DNA of 5,468 nucleotides from Spirochaetaceae bacterium (GCA_031272345.1 JAISTZ010000104.1:1-5468), one strand, 5' to 3'. Positions 1-5,248 are shown, counted from the first letter of the stretch. Numbers and translations: made by a program. The notes: generated by a model from the sequence alone, not told the origin.

Positions 1-353
1 TGGGGATCACCCTGAACATCGGCACCGCCATCATCGCCAGCCTCGCCGTGGGAATCGGCATCGACTACACGATCCACTTCATCGACTTCTTCAAGCGGGA
101 ATATGAGGGGGGACACGGCCCCAACGATGACTTCCTCAGGCGCACCTTCCTGGGCTGCGGCAAGGCGATTCTTATCAACGCCATTTCCGTAGGCGCGGGT
201 TTCGGCGTCCTGGCCCTCTCGCGGTTCAAGATGCTGGCGGAACTGGGCGCCCTCATCGCCCTCAGCATGGTGATTACCGCCGTGGTCAGCCTCACGGTGA
301 TTCCGGTGCTCCTTACCACGGTAAAGCCCGCTTTTGTTTACGGGAAGCGCTGA
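1..353 (+). CDS. RND-superfamily (MMPL/HAE3-like) permease, C-terminal fragment
   Basis: The reading frame is open from base 3 to the TGA at 351-353, giving about 116 complete visible residues; the start lies outside the window. The visible part matches the end of an RND permease. A hydrophobic helix leads into GIGIDYTIHF (coded from about base 51), the conserved glycine/aspartate turn of this superfamily near TM10. A charged amphipathic stretch (FKREYEGG onward) follows, then two more hydrophobic segments, KAILINAISVGAGFGVLAL and LGALIALSMVITAVVSLTVIPVLL, which would be TM11 and TM12. The protein ends with a short basic tail (GKR). In the family, such proteins are inner-membrane, proton-driven exporters of lipids, hydrophobes or drugs; the motif subtype points to the MMPL/HAE3 group rather than AcrB. 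The substrate cannot be deduced. No downstream gene follows on this strand; the next gene converges on it. Confidence 0.88.
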   Translation, partial: GITLNIGTAIIASLAVGIGIDYTIHFIDFFKREYEGGHGPNDDFLRRTFLGCGKAILINAISVGAGFGVLALSRFKMLAELGALIALSMVITAVVSLTVIPVLLTTVKPAFVYGKR

Positions 354-361
354 GTAAGGTA

Positions 362-418
362 GCGCTGAAAAAAAGTCAAATTTTCAGCGTGTACCACGCC
401 GGGCGCGGCTATCCGCCC
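362..418. terminator. hairpins in the convergent spacer, possible bidirectional terminator
   Basis: The 75-bp gap between the permease stop and the stop of the opposing nuclease-like gene holds two hairpins. Bases 363-371 (CGCTGAAAA) pair perfectly with 381-389 around a 9-nt loop, with a G-U pair outside at 362/390. A GC-rich stem pairs 401-405 with 414-418 and would be met first by transcripts of the minus-strand gene. Location fits termination of both genes. Against a classical intrinsic terminator, no uninterrupted T-run directly follows either stem; the A/T tracts lie inside the first stem and its loop. The structure is read directly from sequence; the terminator role is inference. Confidence 0.42.
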
Positions 419-428
419 GCCCGTGTCC

Positions 429-1088
429 CTACCACTCCCGCGGACGGAACCCCGCAGGCGGTTCCGCCAGGGTCACCGTTTCCCCGGACAGCTCCAGCAC
501 ATAAAACCCCTTGCTGTGCGCGTAGTCCCGCACCTCCCCGGGCACATAGCCCCCGGCTATCGCTGCCACCAGGGTCTTCCCCTTCGTCTCCGCGGGCGGA
601 TATTTCCGGATTAGCCCCATCCGCTTCACATGATCGTCCACATCCCTTTTGTCGGGTTCCCGCTTCACCTCCACCGCCATGCACAGGTCGCTGTCAGACA
701 ACAGGATGTCTATATCCGTCCGCTCAATGTTTGTGTCGTCGAAGACCTGCACCCGCCGGTACGCCCGTTTCAGCCGGCTATAAGGTGTGCCCTGAAACTT
801 CTCCCAGAGTTTTGCCGCAATCAGCGTCTCCACCAGCCCCCCGATGGAATTCCCCAGGCCGCCTATCTGCTTATCCACCCGGTCAAGCTGTTTCTGGAAT
901 TCCCTGTGAAACCGGCGAATTTCCTCCATTTCTGCCTCCGCCTGCTTCCGCCGCTCTTCCCACTCCTCCCTGGATCGCTTGCGCTCTTCCTCCAATTCCT
1001 TCTTTGACTGGATATGCGCCGCCCAGTATTCCTCCAGCGTGGGCACATCCTTCATCAATTCCGCCCGTTCTGCCGCCGATAATGCCAT
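429..1088 (-). CDS. PD-(D/E)XK nuclease-like protein with N-terminal coiled coil (DUF3782-like)
   Basis: A 219-residue soluble protein. Residues about 28-73 are very rich in E, K, R and Q with heptad-like spacing, so a coiled coil is likely. A glycine-bearing turn (KQIGGLGNSIGGLVETL, 73-89) follows, then an alpha/beta domain. The nuclease-type core is visible: the acidic strand TDIDILL (D125, D127) followed by MAVEVKRE with E140-x-K142, the spacing of the PD-(D/E)XK catalytic site. E85 in the helix before the core could be a further acidic ligand. This layout is that of DUF3782-like proteins, usually uncharacterised. DNA cleavage is plausible but unproven; no partner methylase or restriction gene is adjacent. 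The start at 1088 is chosen because GGGAGG lies 4 nt upstream (minus-strand reading of 1093-1098) behind a consensus promoter. The alternative Met12 has no such support. Confidence 0.85.
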   Translation of the reverse strand: MALSAAERAELMKDVPTLEEYWAAHIQSKKELEEERKRSREEWEERRKQAEAEMEEIRRFHREFQKQLDRVDKQIGGLGNSIGGLVETLIAAKLWEKFQGTPYSRLKRAYRRVQVFDDTNIERTDIDILLSDSDLCMAVEVKREPDKRDVDDHVKRMGLIRKYPPAETKGKTLVAAIAGGYVPGEVRDYAHSKGFYVLELSGETVTLAEPPAGFRPREW

Positions 1089-1102
1089 ATCGCCTCCCGT
1101 AT

Positions 1103-1137
1103 TGAACGTGTTCAGAAACTGAAATCTCCGAACACGT
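1103..1137 (-). promoter_or_regulatory. inverted repeat in the leader of the nuclease-like gene (operator or RNA hairpin)
   Basis: Bases 1106-1113 (ACGTGTTC) are a perfect inverted repeat of 1130-1137 (GAACACGT), separated by 16 nt. Two smaller palindromes overlap the left arm: TGAAC-GT-GTTCA at 1103-1114 and TTCAG-AAA-CTGAA at 1111-1123. The block lies just downstream of the predicted transcription start (about 1140) and ends 4 bp before the SD, so it could be a repressor operator or an mRNA leader hairpin with mutually exclusive folds. The repeat is seen directly; the role is inferred. It does not fit the GAAC-N4-GTTC spacing of the Bacillus LexA box. Confidence 0.5.
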
Positions 1138-1146
1138 CTGTTGTGT

Positions 1147-1176
1147 AGTATACACCACCACCCATGCTTTTTTCAA
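1147..1176 (-). promoter_or_regulatory. sigma-70-type promoter for the nuclease-like gene
   Basis: Read on the minus strand, TTGAAA (1176-1171) is followed after 18 bp by TATACT (1152-1147). These match TTGACA and TATAAT at 5 of 6 positions each. Transcription would start near 1140, giving a leader of about 50 nt that carries the inverted repeat and the SD. The promoter sits in the 157-bp gap after popT, whose upstream half (about 1195-1265) is strongly AT-rich. The nuclease-like gene is therefore probably not dependent on popT transcription. I see no convincing popT terminator in the gap. Confidence 0.72.
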
Positions 1177-1245
1177 GCGGGAGCTGTGGATACCTTAAGA
1201 TATAGCTTTAGTTTGACGTTTTTGGACACGGTTTCACTATTTTTT

Positions 1246-2061
1246 TTAGGTTTTGTATTTTTTTTCCAGACCGCTCATCCAGAAACCGAGGGCCCCCCCG
1301 GCGATGAAAGCGATGGCGGACGCAATGATGACCCGGCCCGTGTATGCGGCGCCGAAGGGGATTATCATCAGGGTTGAGGCCGCCACGATTCCCACTACAA
1401 AGTGGAACAGGGCGGCGTAGGCCCTTCTGAACAGGGCGTCCATCAGGGACGAGAGGGAGAAGACACAGAGGGCGAATCCGGCGAACAGGGGTATCAGGGT
1501 TTGCGGCTCAAGGGTTTTGAAGGCGTTGACCATGGGGGTGTACATTCCAAGGTAGACGAGGAAGTTTGAGGGGCTCATGCCGGGCACGAGCACTCCCAGG
1601 GCGATAATCACACCGGCAAACAGCCAGGTGAACGGGTTCAGGGGGAGCGCTGCGCCAAGGTATTTTTCCGCGCCGTAGAGGAAACAGAAGCCCAGGACCG
1701 CGGTGACGGCGAGTATCAGGTAATGCCGGAGGGACCGCCCTTGCGCGCCCGCTTCTTTCCACAGGGCCGGGAAGGTTCCCCCAATGCAGCCCACAAAGCC
1801 CCAGAGCACCGGGGTCTCGTAGTATTCAAGAAGAAACCCCAGGGGCCGGGAGACGAGGAACATTCCGAACAACGCGCCGAGCCCCACGGGAATAAAAAAA
1901 AGGACATTCCCCAGAAAATTCTTCGTGATATGGGCGATGAACCCAATAATCCGCTCGTAAAGCCCGAAAACAGCGGCCAGCGCCCCGCCGGAAACCCCCG
2001 GCAGTATGAACCCCGTGCCGATCAGGGCTCCTTTAAAAAACCGCACGATCCAATCACCCAT
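1246..2061 (-). CDS. popT: DUF368 membrane protein, polyprenyl-phosphate transporter PopT
   Basis: A 271-residue, highly hydrophobic protein of normal length for DUF368. The two signature re-entrant motifs are present: ILPGVSGGALAAVFGLYER (19-37) and LVPGMSPSNFLVYLGMY (158-174), related PG-x-S elements in the two halves of the fold. Further hydrophobic segments lie at about 52-70, 84-100, 113-130, 143-159, 188-206, 215-235 and 243-262, with a short basic C-terminus (EKKYKT). DUF368 proteins have been shown to return undecaprenyl phosphate from the outer to the inner face of the cytoplasmic membrane, recycling the lipid carrier for peptidoglycan and surface-glycan synthesis. The ATG at 2061 is the first in-frame start after an upstream TAG. 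It has no Shine-Dalgarno sequence, and a -10 box lies directly before it, suggesting a leaderless mRNA. The divergent neighbour is a putative glycosyltransferase, in keeping with an envelope role. Confidence 0.9.
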   Translation of the reverse strand: MGDWIVRFFKGALIGTGFILPGVSGGALAAVFGLYERIIGFIAHITKNFLGNVLFFIPVGLGALFGMFLVSRPLGFLLEYYETPVLWGFVGCIGGTFPALWKEAGAQGRSLRHYLILAVTAVLGFCFLYGAEKYLGAALPLNPFTWLFAGVIIALGVLVPGMSPSNFLVYLGMYTPMVNAFKTLEPQTLIPLFAGFALCVFSLSSLMDALFRRAYAALFHFVVGIVAASTLMIIPFGAAYTGRVIIASAIAFIAGGALGFWMSGLEKKYKT

Positions 2062-2067
2062 GGGTTC

Positions 2068-2096
2068 ATGCTACCGCGTCCGGCCCGGCGTGTCAA
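2068..2096 (-). promoter_or_regulatory. popT promoter abutting the start codon
   Basis: On the minus strand a perfect TTGACA -35 (2096-2091) is followed by a 17-bp spacer and TAGCAT (2073-2068), a TANNNT-type -10 matching TATAAT at 4 of 6 positions. The -10 ends 6 bp before the popT ATG at 2061, so the predicted start of transcription falls on or next to the A of the ATG. The absence of any GGAG-like sequence in the preceding 20 nt agrees with leaderless translation. Confidence 0.65.
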
Positions 2097-2138
2097 CCCG
2101 CCTGGGGTTCGCGGTTTTCTTGTTTGTGGACCGGGGGC

Positions 2139-2168
2139 TTGATGCTCCGGCCCTTCCTGGTGTACCAT
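2139..2168 (+). promoter_or_regulatory. promoter of the putative glycosyltransferase, abutting the start codon
   Basis: TTGATG (2139-2144), an 18-bp spacer and TACCAT (2163-2168) form a moderate sigma-70-like promoter, each box matching consensus at 4 of 6 positions. The -10 ends 5 bp before the ATG at 2174, so the predicted transcript would begin at about the ATG. This mirrors the popT promoter on the other strand, and the two do not overlap within the 112-bp spacer. The only SD-like bases are a poor GGTG 11 nt upstream. Confidence 0.45.
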
Positions 2169-2173
2169 GTCCC

Positions 2174-3118
2174 ATGAATGCGCTGACCCGGTTCGGCTTA
2201 AAGGCCCTGCACAAAATTTTCGGACGCCCGATCCCCCTTCCCCCGCCGCAGTATAAGGGTGAAGAAGCCAACGAGCTCATTTACAGCGCCCTCGCCTCGG
2301 ATACGCCCTGCATGATCGGACGGCTGGGGAACGTGGAGCTCAACTGCGTGGTCAACTCTCTCCTCCTGGACAAGACCGTGACCCCGGGGAAGATTCTGCG
2401 CTACATCAGGGACAAGAGCGTCCGGTTTGAATGGGACAGGACCACCATGTACGAGATGGGGAACAACGCGGGCTTTTTCCCCGCCGACGTGGAACACCTG
2501 GAGCGGTTCGCCGCCCTCATGCTCGAGGCAATCCCCAAAGCCGACATCCTGGGCTCCTGGCTCCCGGCGGAGGTCTTCATCGCGGACAGGCTCAGGAACA
2601 CAACCACCGTCCGCCTCCCCGACCTGGAGCCCTACTACCACGAAAATCCCTGGTCCCGGATTCTGGAGGGCAAGACCGTCCTCGTGATCCATCCCTTCGC
2701 AAAGTCGATCCAGAGTCAGTACGCCCGGCGGGAGAAGCTGTTCAGGGACAGGCGGGTCCTGCCGGAATTCCGCCTGGAGACGATACGGGCGGTCCAGTCC
2801 GCGGCGAACACCCGGACTCCCTTCCGGGACTGGTTCGAGGCCCTGGAGTCCATGAAGGGGCGCATCCGGGAGCGGGCCTTCGACGTGGCCCTGATCGGGT
2901 GCGGGGCCTACGGGTTCCCCCTGGGGGCCTACGTGAAGGACCTGGGCAGGAAGGCCGTGCACCTGGGCGGGGCCCTGCAAATCCTCTTCGGCATACGGGG
3001 CGCCCGGTGGGACACCCACGAATTCATTTCCCGGCTCTACAACGACTGCTGGGTCAGGCCCCTCAAGGAGGAACGGCCGGACCGGGCCGAAGGGGTAGAA
3101 AACGCCTGTTATTGGTAA
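2174..3118 (+). CDS. putative GT-D-like (DUF1792-related) glycosyltransferase
   Basis: A 314-residue protein without signal peptide or membrane segments, so cytoplasmic. Near the N-terminus, PCMIGRLGNVELN (45-57) resembles the R-[FLY]-G-D/N-x-E nucleotide-sugar/metal-binding motif of GT-D-fold glycosyltransferases (DUF1792, such as streptococcal dGT1), with E55 as the likely acidic ligand. Later conserved-looking blocks are ILGSWLPAEVF (125-135), KTVLVIHPFAKSI (167-179), VALIGCGAYGFPLGAYVKDLG (238-258) and HLGGALQILFGIRGARWD (263-280). The last two form the nucleotide-binding-like GCG/GG region typical of the C-terminal half. Donor and acceptor are unknown. The frame is open back to 2006, but that extension lies antisense to popT. 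The ATG at 2174 is preferred because a promoter-like element ends just before it and the conserved region begins soon after. Orientation opposite popT suggests surface-glycan assembly, an inference. The gene ends 77 bp before the helicase. Confidence 0.68.
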   Translation: MNALTRFGLKALHKIFGRPIPLPPPQYKGEEANELIYSALASDTPCMIGRLGNVELNCVVNSLLLDKTVTPGKILRYIRDKSVRFEWDRTTMYEMGNNAGFFPADVEHLERFAALMLEAIPKADILGSWLPAEVFIADRLRNTTTVRLPDLEPYYHENPWSRILEGKTVLVIHPFAKSIQSQYARREKLFRDRRVLPEFRLETIRAVQSAANTRTPFRDWFEALESMKGRIRERAFDVALIGCGAYGFPLGAYVKDLGRKAVHLGGALQILFGIRGARWDTHEFISRLYNDCWVRPLKEERPDRAEGVENACYW

Positions 3119-3128
3119 AACTCCGCAT

Positions 3129-3185
3129 AAAACCGCAAAAAAACCCAAAAAAACGCTTGTCAAGGTTGATTTTTTCTGATAGGCT
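3129..3185 (+). promoter_or_regulatory. helicase promoter with phased A-tracts (UP-like element)
   Basis: Three A-tracts (3129-3132, 3137-3143, 3147-3153) have centres about 10 bp apart, the helical repeat that produces intrinsic bending. They lie directly upstream of TTGTCA (3157-3162, 5 of 6 to consensus), where an RNA-polymerase alpha-subunit UP element would be. After 17 bp comes TAGGCT (3180-3185), a weak TANNNT-type -10. Transcription would start near 3192, only about 4 nt before the helicase ATG. No terminator hairpin is visible between the glycosyltransferase stop (3118) and this element, so readthrough into the helicase is also possible. Confidence 0.5.
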
Positions 3186-3195
3186 TCACCCAGGA

Positions 3196-5031
3196 ATGAA
3201 AACAATCTCTTTTGAAGACCTCGGCCTTGACGACGAGAGTCTTGAAGCGGTAGCCCTCAAGGGCTACGAAAATCCGACGCCAATCCAGCTCCTCTCCATC
3301 CCGCGGCTTTTAAACGGCGACGCCAACCTCGTCGCCCGGGCGCGCACGGGCACGGGCAAAACCGCGGCCTTCGCGCTCCCCATGCTGCAAAAGCTCCGGG
3401 GCAGAACCGCCGGCGGGGAGCCCCTCGCCCTGGTCCTGGCGCCCACCAGGGAGCTCGCCCTCCAGGACGCCCGGGAAATCGAATCCCTCGCCGGGGGCGC
3501 CCTGCGGATTTGCACCGTCTACGGGGGCCAGTCTATGGGGGAACAGCTCCGGGCATTAAAGCGGGGGGTGGAAATCGTGGTGGGCACACCGGGGCGTGTG
3601 CTCGATCACCTCAAGCGGGGCACTTTAAAACTCGGCAAGATCGAGTTCTTCATCCTCGACGAGGGTGACGAAATGCTCGACATGGGCTTCATCGAGGACA
3701 TCGAGTCAATCTTCAGCCAGGCAAATCCCGAAAGCCGGACCCTGCTGTTTTCCGCCACCATGCCTCCGCAGATTCTCAAGATCGCCGCAAAATTCATGGG
3801 TGAATACGAGGTGATTGAGGAGGAGACTCCCCCGGAAGCGCCGGTGCTCACCAAACAGACCTACTGGATCGTCCGGGAGCAGGACAAGATCGAGGCCCTG
3901 GTGCGGCTCATCGACACGTCCCCGGGGTTTTACGGCCTGGTGTTCACCCAGACCAAGGTTGACGCGGACGCGGTGTGCCGGGAACTGGACGAGCGGGGCT
4001 ACGACGCCCAGGCCCTCCACGGGGACATCCCCCAGGGTCAGCGTGAAAAAATCCTGGCCCGGTTCCGCAAAAAGAAGACCCGTATCCTGGTGGCAACGGA
4101 CGTCGCGGCCCGGGGAATCGACATCGAAGGCATAACCCACGTGGTCAACTACGCTATCCCCTTTGACAGCGTAACCTACGTGCACCGAATCGGCCGCACC
4201 GGACGGGCCGGGGCCGAGGGGGAGGCCTTCTCCCTGGTTCGGCCCGAGGAGCGGCGCAAGCTGGAATACCTGAAACAGGCGGCCCAGAAGGCCACCAAGG
4301 GCAAGATGATCGCAGGAAAGCCCCCGGCAATCGAGGAGGTCCTCAAGGCCAAGGCGGACACCCTGGTAAGGGAGCTCTGCGGCGGGGATTCTGTCCCGGC
4401 GGACCCGTCCCCCGTGGACGACGCGGGGGTCGAAGGCGCGGCGGAAGGGTTCTGCGCCCCGGAGCATGCAGCCGGGGACCTGCCCCCGGCCCTGGAGGGG
4501 CTCGCACGGGAGCTCACGGACCGGCTTGGCGCGGAGGAAGCTCTCAGGAGGGCCCTCCTCCGGGCCTTCGGGGACGCCCTGGATGCGGAGCGGTACGGCG
4601 AAATCACCGAGTTCACCGAGAAGAAGAGCGCAGATGCCCGCCCGTCGTTCCGGGGGGATGCCCGCCAGGATTTCCGCGGGGACTTCCGGGAAAAGAGGCC
4701 CGGCGGACGCTCGTCCTTCCGTTCCTTTGCGGACGCGCCCCGGTCGGGGGAGCGCCAGATACGCCTCTACGTGGGGCTCGGCAGGCGGGACGGGTACGGC
4801 CCCAGGGAGACGGCCCAGTATTTCAGCGGGCTCCTGGGCATACCCCAGCGGTTTGTCGACCGCATCGAGGTGACGGAGAACTTTTCCCTGGTCAGCCTGC
4901 CCTATCAGGCCGGCATGAGCGCCCTGGACCGCTCCAGGCAGGACAAGCGGCTCCCCCACATGCACATCGACGTAAAAGACGGGAGCCCGGCGTTCTACCG
5001 GGAGCGGAGCGGCTTCAGAAAGCGGGCGTAA
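3196..5031 (+). CDS. DEAD-box ATP-dependent RNA helicase, DeaD-like, with DbpA-type RNA-binding domain
   Basis: A 611-residue protein with every core helicase motif in order: Q motif (F6, GYENPTPIQ 23-31), motif I TGTGKT (51-56), Ia PTRELA (83-88), GG (110-111), Ib TPGR (131-134), motif II as DEGD (155-158), III SAT (186-188), IV LVFTQTK (248-254), V ATDVAARGIDI (300-310) and VI HRIGRTGR (330-337). A DeaD-type helical dimerisation-like region follows (about 350-470). Then comes an Arg/Gly/Phe-rich linker with FRGD repeats (about 480-515), and a DbpA-type RRM-like domain (about 521-594; RLYVGLGRRDGY, DRIEVTENFSLVSLP). It ends in a basic tail. Such enzymes unwind short RNA duplexes in ribosome assembly, cold adaptation or mRNA turnover. 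The glycine in motif II replaces the usual alanine, while catalytic D155/E156 remain. The ATG at 3196 fits the family N-terminus (ISFEDLGL). The adjacent AGGA touches the ATG and is too close for a normal SD. In-frame codons back to 2431 lie over the previous gene in another frame and are not coding. Confidence 0.96.
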   Translation: MKTISFEDLGLDDESLEAVALKGYENPTPIQLLSIPRLLNGDANLVARARTGTGKTAAFALPMLQKLRGRTAGGEPLALVLAPTRELALQDAREIESLAGGALRICTVYGGQSMGEQLRALKRGVEIVVGTPGRVLDHLKRGTLKLGKIEFFILDEGDEMLDMGFIEDIESIFSQANPESRTLLFSATMPPQILKIAAKFMGEYEVIEEETPPEAPVLTKQTYWIVREQDKIEALVRLIDTSPGFYGLVFTQTKVDADAVCRELDERGYDAQALHGDIPQGQREKILARFRKKKTRILVATDVAARGIDIEGITHVVNYAIPFDSVTYVHRIGRTGRAGAEGEAFSLVRPEERRKLEYLKQAAQKATKGKMIAGKPPAIEEVLKAKADTLVRELCGGDSVPADPSPVDDAGVEGAAEGFCAPEHAAGDLPPALEGLARELTDRLGAEEALRRALLRAFGDALDAERYGEITEFTEKKSADARPSFRGDARQDFRGDFREKRPGGRSSFRSFADAPRSGERQIRLYVGLGRRDGYGPRETAQYFSGLLGIPQRFVDRIEVTENFSLVSLPYQAGMSALDRSRQDKRLPHMHIDVKDGSPAFYRERSGFRKRA

Positions 5032-5047
5032 AAAGCACTTTAAGCGG

Positions 5048-5075
5048 TTAAGTTTTCGGCCTTTGTGTCGATAAT
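5048..5075 (+). promoter_or_regulatory. possible promoter of the candidate small RNA
   Basis: GATAAT (5070-5075) matches the -10 consensus at 5 of 6 positions, with a poor TTAAGT -35 (5048-5053) 16 bp upstream. Overlapping AT-rich alternatives exist (TAATAT 5072-5077, TATAAA 5075-5080). The predicted start, about 5082, coincides with the first base of the 13-bp hairpin. The AT-rich patch could instead be chance within the helicase 3' UTR. Confidence 0.33.
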
Positions 5076-5081
5076 ATAAAT

Positions 5082-5166
5082 GTCGGGCGCACAAATCCCC
5101 TCCCACCCATTGTGCGTCCGATTGCCTGATGGGCATGACCGGCAATTTTTTGCCGGTCTTTTTTTT
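5082..5166 (+). ncRNA. candidate small RNA, or structured 3' UTR of the helicase mRNA
   Basis: This block of about 85 nt would fold into consecutive hairpins. Bases 5082-5094 pair with 5110-5122 in a 13-bp stem containing two G-U pairs, around a 15-nt pyrimidine-rich loop (5095-5109) carrying two UCCC motifs. A 4-bp stem (5123-5126 with 5132-5135) may follow, then the intrinsic terminator at 5137-5166. A -10-like element ends 7 nt before 5082. The loop is complementary to GGGAGG-type Shine-Dalgarno sequences, a known design of UCCC-motif small RNAs in Staphylococcus. No known RNA family (SRP RNA, tmRNA, 6S) is recognised. Pairing is read from the sequence; expression and function are inference. 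Confidence 0.35.
5137..5166 (+). terminator. rho-independent terminator
   Basis: GACCGGCAA (5137-5145) pairs perfectly with TTGCCGGTC (5150-5158) around a TTTT loop and is followed at once by eight Ts (5159-5166). It lies 105 bp after the helicase stop and upstream of the lipoprotein promoter. It therefore ends helicase transcription, and that of any small RNA, and insulates the next gene. Confidence 0.95.
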
Positions 5167-5180
5167 GATGAGCGCGGCGT

Positions 5181-5226
5181 TAAATTTTATTTTTTTTCTT
5201 GACAAAACCGTGTTTTGGTGTATGAT
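5181..5226 (+). promoter_or_regulatory. strong sigma-70-type promoter with AT-rich upstream element for the lipoprotein gene
   Basis: A perfect TTGACA (5199-5204) is followed after 16 bp by TATGAT (5221-5226, 5 of 6 to consensus). The 18 bp upstream (5181-5198) are almost wholly A/T, as in UP elements. Transcription should start near 5233, giving a leader of about 22 nt with an excellent SD. This is the best-matched promoter in the window and suggests high expression. Confidence 0.82.
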
Positions 5227-5240
5227 GGGATAAAGAAAAG

Positions 5241-5248
5241 AAGGAGGT
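5241..5248 (+). promoter_or_regulatory. ribosome binding site AAGGAGGT
   Basis: AAGGAGGT lies 6 nt before the ATG at 5255 and is complementary to the conserved anti-SD at the 3' end of 16S rRNA. It fixes the start of the lipoprotein gene and shows that this organism uses canonical SDs, in contrast to popT and the glycosyltransferase gene. Confidence 0.9.

Noticed and set aside
389..1105. A long proline/serine-rich open frame on the plus strand
   Set aside because: It is antisense to the nuclease-like gene, has shadow-type low-complexity composition and no SD; the opposite strand carries a recognisable PD-(D/E)XK core.
1103..1114. TGAAC-GT-GTTCA as a LexA/SOS box
   Set aside because: The spacing between half-sites is 2 bp rather than the 4 bp of the Bacillus-type box, and no damage-response gene beyond a possible nuclease is present.
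883..1176. A minus-strand frame starting MKKAWVVVYTT that overlaps the nuclease-like gene
   Set aside because: Its ATG lies in the promoter spacer, between the -35 and -10 boxes, so the predicted transcript would not include it, and the rest is a glycine/arginine-rich shadow of the real frame.
1190..1203. An imperfect AT-rich palindrome (ATACCTTAAGATAT) upstream of the nuclease-like promoter
   Set aside because: It is short, has one mismatched pair, lies in AT-rich spacer and has no second copy; too weak to call a site.
2006..2173. A 56-codon N-terminal extension of the glycosyltransferase
   Set aside because: It would run antisense through the popT start and both promoters, shows no family resemblance, and a better-supported ATG exists at 2174.
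2431..3195. A 255-codon N-terminal extension of the helicase frame
   Set aside because: It overlaps the glycosyltransferase in another frame, has Arg/Gly/Pro-rich shadow composition, and DEAD-box homologues start near the ISFEDLGL motif.
2198..3205. A 335-codon minus-strand open frame across the glycosyltransferase
   Set aside because: It has proline/glycine-rich shadow composition without recognisable motifs, while the plus strand carries the conserved blocks.
5082..5166. A riboswitch or attenuator controlling the lipoprotein gene
   Set aside because: The lipoprotein gene has its own strong promoter downstream of the terminator, so a leader switch upstream of it would not control it; no known riboswitch core is visible.
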